A stretch of DNA of 64,000 nucleotides. Source: Kordiimonas marina (lineage in GTDB: Bacteria; Pseudomonadota; Alphaproteobacteria; Sphingomonadales; Kordiimonadaceae). Each line of letters starts with the position of its first letter. The stretch's first letter is position 1. The stretch is taken from assembly GCF_023006325.1 (NCBI RefSeq), contig NZ_JAINDF010000001.1, positions 364,863 to 428,862 on the forward strand, written 5' to 3'. Both the position numbers and the translations under genes were made by a program. Positions 55,588 through 64,000 of the stretch are shown here, piece after piece. Below the pieces are notes generated by a model. The model made no database searches, was not told the DNA's origin, and saw only the letters and a list, made by a program, of their open reading frames with translations.

Positions 55588-57129
55588 TTAGTCTTCTTCC
55601 TTGGCCTTCACCTTGAAGGGCGGGAAGACGACGCTGACACGGGTCCCGACGCCAGGCTGGCTGTCGATGGTCATGGTCGCGTTGAGTTTCTCCGCGAAGG
55701 CGGAGATCAGCGGCAGCCCGAGGCCCGAGCCTTCGTGCCGGCGGCTCAGGCTGCTATCCACCTGGCCGAACGGGCGTTTGGCGATTTTAATCTCTTCCGC
55801 CGTCATGCCGATACCGGTATCGGTAACGCTGAGGCACACACCGCCGGTACCGGTTTTCTCAAGCGCCACGGTCACATTGCCACCCGGTTCGGTGAATTTG
55901 ACCGCGTTCGACAGCAGGTTGAGCGTGATCTGCTTGATGAGCCGTTCGTCCGCTTCCAGAAGGACGCTTTCATCGAACTGATGCTCAAGCCTCAGGCCTG
56001 CTTCGAAGGCGCGCTGCTGTACGAGGGTCACGCACATCTCCAGCGCCTCAAGCGGGTCGATCCAGGTCAGATAAGCTTCCAGCCGCCCGGCCTCCACCTT
56101 CGAAAGGTCGAGAATATCATTGATGATGGACAGAAGGTGCGTGCCGCTTTCGTGGATATCGCGGGCATATTCGCTGTAGCGCGGGTTGCCGATCGGGCCG
56201 ACCATCTCATCCCGCAGGATTTCAGCGAAGCCGAGGATGGCATTGAGCGGCGTCCTGAGCTCATGGCTCATGTTGGCGAGGAATTCTGACTTGGCGCGGT
56301 TGGCGAGCTCGGCCGTGTCGCGGCTGCGCTGCAGCTCCTGCGCCTGCAAAAGATCATCTGTCACATCCCTGCCGATCAGCAGGAGCATGGGCTCGTTTTC
56401 ATGCTCGATCTTCTGGGCGAACAGGCGGAAGTGCCGGATGAGCTTGCCCCGTGTCCGCACCGTCGCCGGGACATCGGTCATCGAAGCGGTCATCTTGAGT
56501 TCTTCGACGAACCGGTTGTGGAAGGTGGAATCCGCCCAAATGCCGAGCGTCTCCATCGGCTTGCCGATAACATCGTCCCGCCGGCGGCCGAACACATTGA
56601 GGAACGCCGGATTAACATCCAGCACATGGCCGTCCCTCAGGCTGGACAGGATCATCACCTCCGGCGTCAGACGGAAGACATTGTGAAACAGATGTTCCGA
56701 TTTCTTGCGCGCCTGGGCCGCCAGTTTACGGTCGGTAATATCATAGATGCAGCCGACGACAGCAGTTGTGCCGTCCCACTCGATCAGGCTGGCACGGCAG
56801 TCGACCCAGCGGACTTCACCGTCGGCGCGGACCATGCGGAATTCATAATTGTCCGGCCCGCCGCCCGCCAGACGCTTGCGGTAATGACGCTCGACAAGCG
56901 GCCTGTCGGCCTCATGGACCCAACGCTCGATCGGCTCAGTGTTCAGCTCTTCCTGGGTGCCGTCGAAAGCCAGCAGGGAACGGAGCGTATCATTGCTGTA
57001 AAGGATCGAATCCTCATGGCGAACCATCACGCCTTCCGTCAGCGCGTCAAGAAGTACAGACCACTCGGCATGCCCACTTTCCCCCACGGAAGACTTTGTT
57101 TTCTTGTTCAATGCCAAGCTTTCGTTCAC
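55588..57129 (-). CDS. PAS-domain hybrid-type sensor histidine kinase (cytoplasmic)
   Basis: A 513-residue soluble kinase with no transmembrane helix. Two PAS domains come first (about 20-135, with EFRMVRADGEVRWVDCRASL; and about 145-265, with LDVNPAFLNVFGRRRDDVIG), then a HisKA domain with His289 in MSHELRTPLNAILGF and a HATPase domain (NLLSNAVKF, SVTDTGIGM, GSGLGLPLISAF). There is no receiver domain and no response regulator nearby, so it is an orphan. Its kinase core resembles that of the TPR kinase at 47511, suggesting a shared downstream partner. Signal unknown; the word hybrid here means two PAS sensors only. Confidence 0.9.
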   Translation of the reverse strand: MNESLALNKKTKSSVGESGHAEWSVLLDALTEGVMVRHEDSILYSNDTLRSLLAFDGTQEELNTEPIERWVHEADRPLVERHYRKRLAGGGPDNYEFRMVRADGEVRWVDCRASLIEWDGTTAVVGCIYDITDRKLAAQARKKSEHLFHNVFRLTPEVMILSSLRDGHVLDVNPAFLNVFGRRRDDVIGKPMETLGIWADSTFHNRFVEELKMTASMTDVPATVRTRGKLIRHFRLFAQKIEHENEPMLLLIGRDVTDDLLQAQELQRSRDTAELANRAKSEFLANMSHELRTPLNAILGFAEILRDEMVGPIGNPRYSEYARDIHESGTHLLSIINDILDLSKVEAGRLEAYLTWIDPLEALEMCVTLVQQRAFEAGLRLEHQFDESVLLEADERLIKQITLNLLSNAVKFTEPGGNVTVALEKTGTGGVCLSVTDTGIGMTAEEIKIAKRPFGQVDSSLSRRHEGSGLGLPLISAFAEKLNATMTIDSQPGVGTRVSVVFPPFKVKAKEED

Positions 57130-57336
57130 CAGCCCGTTCCTGCCCTCAAATTTGGTCCAAAATCATAGAAATAATGAAGAAAATTGCAATCAGCAAACGG
57201 CGGGTGGGTTCATCAAGCACCCATGCTACAGTAGTATAGCGGCTTCTGCCAGCCCGCCTCACCAGCTGGGGGCCGCCAAATGCCGCCATTTAGGCCATTG
57301 ACAATGCCCGGCAATTCCCCAAATAAACAGTGACAT

Positions 57337-57359
57337 CTATATAGCGGTGATATATATAG
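57337..57359. promoter_or_regulatory. Inverted repeat upstream of RND operon
   Basis: CTATATA (57337-57343) and TATATAG (57353-57359) are perfect 7-bp arms around a 9-bp centre GCGGTGATA, 45 bp before the start of the RND adaptor gene. It looks like a repressor operator. No TetR or MarR gene is adjacent, so the regulator would be encoded elsewhere. The rest of 57130-57404 shows no gene. Confidence 0.55.
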
Positions 57360-57404
57360 AGAAGCATAAGCAAAAAGTGGCTTAAGCCACATTAAAATGC
57401 GAGG

Positions 57405-58640
57405 ATGACAGTGAGGAATATAATCAAGATCGCCGCACCAATCGTGGTGCTGGTGGCTGCAGTTGGCATTGTTAAGATGCTCGGGGCAGCCAAAGAAGCT
57501 CCTGCAAAGAATGATGAAAAGCCCCGTGCGGTGTCGCTTTATGTCGACCCTGTCCGCGCGGAGAATGTGCGTTTGACCATTCGCACCCAGGGTGAGGTCC
57601 GGCCCAAGACCGAGATCGACCTGGTACCGCAGGTTTCCGGCCGTATCGTTTCCATGAGCGATTCGTTCGCGGCAGGGGCCGGGTTCAAGCCCGGAGAAAC
57701 CCTGATCCAGATCGAAGACGCCGATTATAAGCTGGCCGTCGCCAGCGCCGAGGCCCGCGTGGCCGAAGCCCAGGTAAACCTGGCGAAACAGCTGGCCGAC
57801 GCCCGTATCAAACGCAAACAGTGGAAAGATTGGGTCAAGGACGGCGAGCCGACCCCGCTGGCCTTGAACCAGCCGCAGGTCGCAGAAGCCCAGGCCAAGC
57901 TGCGTGCAGCCCAGGCCGACCTTTCGAACGCCAAGCTCAACCTTTCGCGGACCGCGATCAAGGTGCCCTACTCGGGCCGTGTACTGGAACGCGACGTCAG
58001 CGTTGGCCAGTATGTCTCGGTCGGCACCAAGCTCGGCCGCGTGTTCGCCACTGACAAAGTGGAAGTTCGCCTGCCGCTCACAGATGAGCAGCTCCGGGAA
58101 CTGGCCCTGCCGATCGGCTTCGTCGCCAAGGCGGGCGATGCCCCGGTGGTGAAACTGAAATCTACCGTCGGCGGCCTGCCCCATGAATGGACCGGCCGTA
58201 TCGTGCGCACCCATGCCGCGATCGACAAGCAGACCCGCCTGATCTATGCGGTCGCCGAAGTGTCCGACCCATATGGCGCCGGTGCCCACCAGGGTATGCC
58301 GCTCGCCGTCGGCCTTTATGTCAATGCCGAGATCGAAGGCGTTATCCCGCAACATGCCTATGTCATGCCGCGGGACGCGCTGAGGAAACAGGACCAGGTT
58401 TACCTGATCCGCGACGGCAAGCTGCAAATCCACACCGTCGACATCCTGTCCACCAGCGACAAGCTTCTGTATGTCCGCGATGGGGTGAAGGACGGCGACA
58501 AGGTCGTGACAGCCCCAGTTCAGGCCGTTTACGATGGGATGCCCGCGCTGCCGATCATGCGCACCGCCAAGAAGGACACCACCACCGACGATGGTGTTCA
58601 GGCGGCGGCCGCCCGCACCGACGACAGTCCGTCGCGCTAA
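57405..58640 (+). CDS. RND efflux adaptor (membrane fusion protein)
   Basis: A 411-residue periplasmic adaptor (HlyD/AcrA type) linking an RND pump to an outer-membrane channel. It has an N-terminal membrane anchor (IIKIAAPIVVLVAAVGIVKM), a lipoyl-like half-motif IDLVPQVSGRIVSMSD, a helical hairpin (about 110-180, with ADYKLAVASAEARVAEAQV), VPYSGRVLERDVSVGQYV, and a C-terminal beta-barrel and membrane-proximal domain. The pump gene follows 12 bp later. No TolC-type channel gene is here. Substrate unknown. Confidence 0.92.
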   Translation: MTVRNIIKIAAPIVVLVAAVGIVKMLGAAKEAPAKNDEKPRAVSLYVDPVRAENVRLTIRTQGEVRPKTEIDLVPQVSGRIVSMSDSFAAGAGFKPGETLIQIEDADYKLAVASAEARVAEAQVNLAKQLADARIKRKQWKDWVKDGEPTPLALNQPQVAEAQAKLRAAQADLSNAKLNLSRTAIKVPYSGRVLERDVSVGQYVSVGTKLGRVFATDKVEVRLPLTDEQLRELALPIGFVAKAGDAPVVKLKSTVGGLPHEWTGRIVRTHAAIDKQTRLIYAVAEVSDPYGAGAHQGMPLAVGLYVNAEIEGVIPQHAYVMPRDALRKQDQVYLIRDGKLQIHTVDILSTSDKLLYVRDGVKDGDKVVTAPVQAVYDGMPALPIMRTAKKDTTTDDGVQAAAARTDDSPSR

Positions 58641-58652
58641 AGGGGGCCGAAG

Positions 58653-61600
58653 ATGAATAAGCTTATTGAATGGTGGGCACGCAACCGCGTTGCGGCCAAC
58701 CTCCTGATGGTCGGTATCTTTCTCGCCGGCATCCTGGGCTTCACTTCAATGGACCGGGAAATGGAACCGCAGGTTCACTTCCCCGGCCTGCAGATTGAGG
58801 TTACCTGGCCCGGTGCCAGCCCTGAGGAAGTGGAACAACAGGTTGTCGCCCGGATCGAGGAATCGGTCAGCGATCTCGACAATATCGACTGGGTCCGCTC
58901 GACCTCATCGGAAGGTTACGGTGTTGTCTATATCCTGGCGCGTACGAACCAGAACTTCACCAAATTCCTGAATGACGTCAAAAGCCGGGTCGATTCAATC
59001 ACCGCGCTCCCCAGGGACATTGAACCACCACGCATTTCCCAGTGGGTGAACCGGAACGAATTCATCCGGGTCGCCGTCCATGGGAACCTGAGCGAGAAGG
59101 AACTCAAACGGCTGGCTGAAAAGCTGCGCCGGGAAGCCGCCCAGCTTGACCATGTTTCCATCGTCCAGCTGTTCGGCACGCGCCGGGAAGAAGTCTCGAT
59201 CGAAGTGAGCGAGGAAGCGCTGCGCCGCTATAACCTCAGCTTCAATGACATCGCAACCGCGATCCGCAAAAACTCGATCAACCTCTCTGGCGGCTCCGTC
59301 CGCACCGAGGCTGGCGAAAATATGCTGACGACCCGCAGCCTGGCCAACAGCAAGGAAGACTTCGAAAAGATCATCGTCCGCCAGACCGCCGATGGCGGCA
59401 CCCTGCGTGTCGGTGACGTCGCGCATGTGATCGACGGCTTCGAGGACAATAACATCCTTGCCACCCTGAACGGCGAACCGGCCATCCTTCTTCAGATCAT
59501 GACCACCGACAGCATGGACATCGTCAAGGCGTCCCGCTCGGTCAAGAAATGGATCAAGGAACGGCAGGCAACCCTGCCTGAAGGCGCCAAGCTGACGCTG
59601 TGGACCGACAATAACGAAGCGTTCGAAAGCCGCCTCAACACCATCGGCAGTTCGGCCATCCAAGGCCTGGTGCTGGTGCTGCTGGTGCTCTTGCTGACGC
59701 TTCGGCCGAAGGTGGCCTTCTGGGTCGCGGGCGGGATCGCCACGGCCTATGCCGGTGCCTTCATCCTGCTGCCGGCCCTGGATATCTCCATCAACATGCT
59801 GTCGACCTTCGCCTTCCTGCTCGTTCTCGGGATCGTGGTCGATGACGCCATCGTGGTGGGGGAAAGCATCCATACCGAAAGCCAGCGCACAGGCGGTGGC
59901 ATCACAGCTGCGGTCTTCGGCACACAGCTTGTGGCCAAGCCGGTGATCTTCGCCGTCCTGACCACGGTTATTGCCTTCCTGCCCTGGCTGTTCCTCGATG
60001 GATCGACGTCTGAATTCACCCGCCAGATTACGTGGGTGGTTGTGTGCTCGCTCAGCTTCTCGCTCCTGGAAGCTCTCCTTATTCTGCCGTCGCATCTCTC
60101 GCACCTGAAGCCGCGCAAAAAGCTCGGCGCCTTCGGCCGCTTCCAGAAAAAGATTGCCGACAGCATCACCTATTTTGCCGAACACAAGTACCGCAAGATG
60201 GGTAACTGGGCTGTCCGTAACCGGTATCTGGTCTTCACCATCTTTGCCGGGATTTTTGCCATCAGCATCATTGGCCTCTTCGGCAATAACTATGTGAAGA
60301 AATCCTTCATGCCGGAGATCGAGTCCGACCAGATCATCGTTAACGTGACGCTGCCGGAAGGCACACCCTATAGCCGTGCGCTCGAAATCCTGGGCCAGCT
60401 CCAGGGGGCCGAGAAGAAGCTGGTCGCCGAAGTCGATAAACGGACCAAAGGCAAGGGCAAGCTCATTGAGAACTGGTACACGCGCTCCCGCCGGGACAGC
60501 GTGATCGCCATTGTCAAGCTTGCCCCGCCGGAAGTTCGCGACCTGTCGGCCAAGGAAGCATCCATCCGGCTGCGCGAACTGATGGGGGATATCCCTGACG
60601 CCAAGGAAGTGTCTGTACGCTATACCGAAGGCGACAAGGATCCGGGCTTCGAGCTTTCGATCCGTCACCATGACCTCACTACGCTGAGGGCTGCAGTGGC
60701 TGATCTGGAGAAAAAGCTTCGCACCTATGACGCGCTTTATGACATCCGCAACAACCTTGAAGGGGCGTCGGACGAAATCCGCATCACGCTCAAGCCCGGG
60801 ACCGAAAAGCTTGGGCTGACACTGTCCGACGTCATGACCCAGGTTCGTCAGGCCTATTATGGCGAAGAGGTCCAGCGTATTCCGCGCGAAGGCCAGGACG
60901 TCAAGGTCATGGTGCGCTATCCCAAGTCGTCGCGCCGGTCGATCGAAAGCCTGAAGGACTTCCGCGTCCGTACCGCTGATGGCCGTGAGGTCCCGCTGAT
61001 GTCGATTGCCAACCTCAAGTTTGCGCCTGGTATCAAGCGCATCCAGCGTTGGAACGGCAACAGGGCTGCCCGTGTCAGTGCCGACATGAAGGAAAACGTC
61101 CGCGACGATATCATGAAGGACCTGAACAAGAATTTCTTCCCCCAGTGGGAGAAGAAATATCCGGGTATCATCCGTGGCTCCATCGGCCAGGCTGAAGGGG
61201 AAGCCAAGTTTGTCAGCCAGGTAATGAAGCTGTATCTCGGTGCGTTCTTCGCCATGTATATGATGCTGGCGATTGCGTTCCGCAGCTACTGGCAGCCGAT
61301 CGCGATTATGATCGCGATACCGTTCGCCTTTGTCGGTGCGGTCTTTGGTCATTTTGCGCTCGACCTCACCATGGCGATCTTCAGTTACTTCGGGATCGCC
61401 GCCGCCGCGGGCGTTGTGGTGAACGACAACCTCGTGCTGGTGGATGCCTGTAACAAGCTGAAGGAACGCGGCTACAAACCGCTTGAGGCTATCGTCGAAG
61501 CTGGCGTGTCCCGCTTCCGCCCGATCATGCTGACCTCGGTCACCACAATCATCGGCCTTGTCCCGATGCTTGCTGACCGGTCTATCCAGGCAGCCTTCCT

Positions 61601-61793
61601 GAAGCCGATCGTGGTATCGCTGACATCGGGCGTGTTCATCGCCTTCTTCGTCACGCTATTCCTGGTGCCGGCGCTTTATTCGATCGGCGAGGACCTGACC
61701 CGTATATTCAGCCACTTCTGGGCTGGAATAAAATCGGTGTTCGGGTTCGGTAAACCGGCCGCGGCTGCCCAGCATCCGGCACAGGCCGAATAA
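58653..61793 (+). CDS. RND efflux transporter permease
   Basis: A 1046-residue inner-membrane proton-driven pump of the AcrB/MexF-like superfamily. It starts with helix 1 (NRVAANLLMVGIFLAGILGF), has the two large periplasmic loops, and the proton-relay Asp pair in helix 4, LGIVVDDAIVVGES. A second half begins with NRYLVFTIFAGIFAISIIGL and the C-terminal helices hold VVVNDNLVLVD and TIIGLVPML. It follows the adaptor by 12 bp. Similarity is to the group often found with heavy substrate range and unknown substrates. A bidirectional terminator follows. Confidence 0.93.
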   Translation: MNKLIEWWARNRVAANLLMVGIFLAGILGFTSMDREMEPQVHFPGLQIEVTWPGASPEEVEQQVVARIEESVSDLDNIDWVRSTSSEGYGVVYILARTNQNFTKFLNDVKSRVDSITALPRDIEPPRISQWVNRNEFIRVAVHGNLSEKELKRLAEKLRREAAQLDHVSIVQLFGTRREEVSIEVSEEALRRYNLSFNDIATAIRKNSINLSGGSVRTEAGENMLTTRSLANSKEDFEKIIVRQTADGGTLRVGDVAHVIDGFEDNNILATLNGEPAILLQIMTTDSMDIVKASRSVKKWIKERQATLPEGAKLTLWTDNNEAFESRLNTIGSSAIQGLVLVLLVLLLTLRPKVAFWVAGGIATAYAGAFILLPALDISINMLSTFAFLLVLGIVVDDAIVVGESIHTESQRTGGGITAAVFGTQLVAKPVIFAVLTTVIAFLPWLFLDGSTSEFTRQITWVVVCSLSFSLLEALLILPSHLSHLKPRKKLGAFGRFQKKIADSITYFAEHKYRKMGNWAVRNRYLVFTIFAGIFAISIIGLFGNNYVKKSFMPEIESDQIIVNVTLPEGTPYSRALEILGQLQGAEKKLVAEVDKRTKGKGKLIENWYTRSRRDSVIAIVKLAPPEVRDLSAKEASIRLRELMGDIPDAKEVSVRYTEGDKDPGFELSIRHHDLTTLRAAVADLEKKLRTYDALYDIRNNLEGASDEIRITLKPGTEKLGLTLSDVMTQVRQAYYGEEVQRIPREGQDVKVMVRYPKSSRRSIESLKDFRVRTADGREVPLMSIANLKFAPGIKRIQRWNGNRAARVSADMKENVRDDIMKDLNKNFFPQWEKKYPGIIRGSIGQAEGEAKFVSQVMKLYLGAFFAMYMMLAIAFRSYWQPIAIMIAIPFAFVGAVFGHFALDLTMAIFSYFGIAAAAGVVVNDNLVLVDACNKLKERGYKPLEAIVEAGVSRFRPIMLTSVTTIIGLVPMLADRSIQAAFLKPIVVSLTSGVFIAFFVTLFLVPALYSIGEDLTRIFSHFWAGIKSVFGFGKPAAAAQHPAQAE

Positions 61794-61825
61794 GCCAACC
61801 AGCCTGACACACGGCACAAAAATAA

Positions 61826-61850
61826 GGGCCGGAGGAATTTCCTCCGGCCC
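61826..61850. terminator. Bidirectional intrinsic terminator between RND pump and ggt
   Basis: GGGCCGGAGGAA and TTCCTCCGGCCC are 12-bp perfect arms around a single centre base, with TTTTCTTTT after it on the plus strand and an A-rich stretch before it. It can stop the convergent RND and ggt transcripts. Confidence 0.9.
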
Positions 61851-61878
61851 TTTTCTTTTCTGGAATGGCGCGCCCGGC

Positions 61879-63630
61879 TTAGAAGCCTGCGGCGTAAGCC
61901 CCCGGACGGCGCGGGTCAGCCGCACCCATGATGATATGGTTCGGCCCACGCATCAGCGTCTGCGCCTCACCCAGCACCTGATCCCAGCTATCTTCCGAGT
62001 TGATCTTCACATGGTGGCCCATCCCAACCAGGATACGGCGGGTATCCACGCTCAGGCCCGGCTCCATGTAAATCCGGTCCGGGTACCACTGATGGTGAAC
62101 CCGCGGCACGGAAACGGCGGCAGCAGGGTTATAGCCAAAGTCGATGGTGTTGAGGACGACCTGCAGCACCGTCGTGATGATGGTCGACCCGCCCGGGCTG
62201 CCGGTGGCGATATAGGGCTCGCCATTCGGCTTGAAGATGAAGGTCGGCGTCATCGAGCTCAGCGGGCGCTTGCCAGCTTCGACCGAGTTGGCCTGACCGC
62301 CCAGAAGACCGAAGCCGTTCGGCACGCCCGGCTTGGCCGAGAAGTCGTCCATCTCGTTATTCAGGAGGAAGCCCGCACCCATCACAGCATGGCCGTTGCC
62401 GTAGCTGTAGTTGAGCGTATAGGTGTTCGAAACCATGTTGCCATACTTGTCCATGACCGACGTCTGGGTGGTTTCATGGCTTTCATACGGCAGCTTCTTC
62501 GCCGGACCGATTTTCGACGACGGCGTCGCCTTGTTGGGGTCGATCAGATTATAGATGCTCTTCGCGTATTTCTTGCTGGTGAGTTCCTTCACCGGCACGT
62601 CATAGAAAGCCGGGTCGCCGAGGAATTTGGAGCGGTCAGCATAGGCATATTTCATCGTCTCGACCAGACGGTGGATATAGGCCGCGCTATTCAGGCCGTA
62701 GGACTTCATCGGCCAGTTTTCGAGCACGTTAAGCATCTCGATCAGGTTCACCCCGCCGGAGGACGGCGGCGGCATGGTCGCGATCTTGTAGCCACGGTAG
62801 GTGCCGATGATCGGCTTGCGCGTGAAGGTCTTGTAGGTGTTCAGGTCCTCATGGGTGATGAGGCCGCCACCTTCTTCCATGGTCTTGACAAGCGCGTCTG
62901 CCACCCAGCCCTTATAGAAACCGTCAGCACCCTTCTCGGCGATGGTCTTCAGGGTCTTGGCAAGGACAGGCTGGCGGAAAATCTCACCCGGCGCATAAAC
63001 CGACCCATCGGCCTTGTAGAAATATTTCTTCGCGGCCGGGTCCGCCTGCAGGCGGTCCTTATATTCCTTCAGCGTCTCATTGAGGCTCCAGGTCATCGGG
63101 AAGCCTTGCTCCGCCAGACGGATCGCCGGGGCCATGACCTGCTTCAGCGGCAGGGTGCCGTATTTGGACAGCGCTTCCGTAAGGCCCATAACCGTGCCCG
63201 GCACGCCCGAGCCCTTCAGGGTGAAACGGACGCGGTTGTTGTCCACGCTGCCATCCTTATTGAGGTACATGTCGCGGAAGGCCGCCTTCGGCGCGATTTC
63301 GCGGTAATCGAGCGCGATGGTCTTATCCTGGTCCTTCAGATAGATCATCATGAAGCCACCGCCGCCGATGTTCCCGGCCTGCGGCAGGGTCACGGCCAGC
63401 GAAAACAGCGTCGCAACCGCGGCGTCCACCGCGTTCCCGCCTTCTTTCAGAATCTCCAGCCCAGCCTCGGACGCATATTTATCCCGGCTGACAACCATGC
63501 CGTTCTTGGCAAGTTTAGGGTGAAACTGGGTTTCATAGGTGTAGATGGGGCTGCCGTCTTTGGCCACCACTGGCGCCATAAAGCACCAGGATGCAGCCAA
63601 GGCCACAGCGAACAAACGCATCAAACGCAT
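61879..63630 (-). CDS. ggt: Gamma-glutamyltranspeptidase (periplasmic)
   Basis: Ggt cleaves gamma-glutamyl bonds of glutathione and its conjugates. The 583-residue precursor has a signal peptide (MRLFAVALAASWCFMAPVVA, cleaved before KDGS) and self-cleaves before the nucleophile Thr387 in ETTQTSVMDKYGN. Substrate and oxyanion residues are present: DYREIAP (Arg), RPLSSMTPTF and GSPGGSTI. The residues after the nucleophile read TTQTS where E. coli has TTHYS. The start is the ATG at 63630. It is convergent with the RND pump and divergent from the gene at 63784. Confidence 0.94.
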   Translation of the reverse strand: MRLMRLFAVALAASWCFMAPVVAKDGSPIYTYETQFHPKLAKNGMVVSRDKYASEAGLEILKEGGNAVDAAVATLFSLAVTLPQAGNIGGGGFMMIYLKDQDKTIALDYREIAPKAAFRDMYLNKDGSVDNNRVRFTLKGSGVPGTVMGLTEALSKYGTLPLKQVMAPAIRLAEQGFPMTWSLNETLKEYKDRLQADPAAKKYFYKADGSVYAPGEIFRQPVLAKTLKTIAEKGADGFYKGWVADALVKTMEEGGGLITHEDLNTYKTFTRKPIIGTYRGYKIATMPPPSSGGVNLIEMLNVLENWPMKSYGLNSAAYIHRLVETMKYAYADRSKFLGDPAFYDVPVKELTSKKYAKSIYNLIDPNKATPSSKIGPAKKLPYESHETTQTSVMDKYGNMVSNTYTLNYSYGNGHAVMGAGFLLNNEMDDFSAKPGVPNGFGLLGGQANSVEAGKRPLSSMTPTFIFKPNGEPYIATGSPGGSTIITTVLQVVLNTIDFGYNPAAAVSVPRVHHQWYPDRIYMEPGLSVDTRRILVGMGHHVKINSEDSWDQVLGEAQTLMRGPNHIIMGAADPRRPGAYAAGF

Positions 63631-63783
63631 GCGAAACTCCCTTTATTTACATACATTCCCAGGGAGCCATCATAGGCACAGAAAGGCCTTCGTCCAGCGC
63701 AAAGCATTGCAGGGGTCATCGGCTGCTTGCGCCCCTGCCCCCAATTTGGCACGCTGTGACATAACCTGACGGGGAGGCAGCAG

Positions 63784-64000
63784 ATGCGTGAACGCCTGCA
63801 AAGGCTTTATTACGGCGATGATAAAAGCGGACGCTGGTTCCGCTATTTCCTGCTGATTTTCGACCTCGTCACCATCTCCTATTTCATTATCTCCTCGCTG
63901 CTCCATGAGGGGCAAACCGGCCGGATACTCGATTATCTGATCGCGCTGGTGCTGGCAGCCGACTATGGCGCCCGCATGGTGCTGGAGAAGAAGCGTCTGC
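63784..64000 (+). CDS. Probable voltage-gated-type ion channel, N-terminal part (cut by window end)
   Basis: The frame opens at ATG 63784 behind GGGGAGG and is still open at the window end (72 residues). It reads a basic cytoplasmic start (RERLQRLYYGDDKSGRWFRY), a first helix (FLLIFDLVTISYFIISSLL), a short loop and a second helix (ILDYLIALVLAADYGARM), the order of the first two helices of a VIC-type potassium or ion channel. Only the beginning is visible, so the pore and the family cannot be checked. Confidence 0.7.
   Translation, partial: MRERLQRLYYGDDKSGRWFRYFLLIFDLVTISYFIISSLLHEGQTGRILDYLIALVLAADYGARMVLEKKRL

Noticed and set aside
58995-61352. 785-codon open frame antisense to the RND pump gene
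   Set aside because: It has no start site, no recognisable domain and its composition is that of a mirror of GC-rich codons; the sense frame is a clear RND pump.

Overview
The window is chromosomal DNA from a Gram-negative, GC-rich bacterium, most likely an alphaproteobacterium. The support is TonB-dependent receptors with signal peptides, LigAB and LigM aromatic enzymes, a hutF/hutG-type histidine pathway, UbiD, an alphaproteobacterial-style tRNA-Ser(GCU), and codon use rich in GCC, CTG and GGC. A Sphingomonadales- or Kordiimonadales-like host would fit, but the sequence seen here does not settle the order.

Region 1 (1-27.1 kb) is a phenylpropanoid (ferulate-type) catabolic island lying between two TonB-dependent receptors (1-1205 and 19109-21409). 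It encodes every step from a cinnamic acid to ring cleavage. There are two acyl-CoA synthetases (10221, 23808), two hydroxycinnamoyl-CoA hydratase-lyase homologues (7426, 22956), two aldehyde dehydrogenases (8619, 21529), a LigM-type tetrahydrofolate-dependent vanillate O-demethylase (4950) with folD beside it (6419), and two separate protocatechuate 4,5-dioxygenase pairs (1543-2797 and 14560-15767). Accessory genes encode a benzylic-type alcohol dehydrogenase, two alpha/beta hydrolases, an aromatic-acid MFS importer, a probable beta-ketoacyl-CoA hydrolase of the amidohydrolase superfamily, and an extra crotonase. Two AraC-type and two MarR-type regulators sit among them, and one palindromic operator design (GTGAT-N5-ATCAC-like) recurs in front of the first AraC gene and the second dioxygenase pair. 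Steps after ring cleavage (ligC, ligI, ligU, ligJ, ligK) are not in the window.

Region 2 (27.2-34.8 kb) holds a DUF2267 protein, a PhyH-type oxygenase, tRNA-Ser(GCU) with its terminator, a secreted M20 amidohydrolase and a VOC protein. A visibly AT-richer patch follows (about 30.9-33.9 kb). It carries two orphan Rhs-type C-terminal toxin tips with candidate immunity genes, embedded in repeats. Each tip keeps only the end of an Rhs core (AYT-x-NDPVN-x-TDP-x-G), and no core gene is present. One tip looks like a cysteine peptidoglycan hydrolase, paired with an immunity candidate that has a signal peptide. The other tip is of unknown type. This is the most unusual part of the window.

Region 3 (33.9-42.3 kb) is a histidine utilisation locus: hutF-hutC-hutU-hutH-hutG on the minus strand, with a periplasmic solute-binding protein behind, and hutI divergent. 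A HutC-type operator lies in the shared promoter.

Region 4 (42.3-64 kb) is mostly housekeeping: ubiD, a LapA-domain protein, pmbA/tldE, an inositol-monophosphatase-family enzyme, a TPR sensor kinase, a TorF-like outer-membrane protein, an M23 peptidase, xseA, purD, fumC, a PAS sensor kinase, an RND efflux pair, gamma-glutamyltranspeptidase, and the start of a probable ion channel cut by the window edge.
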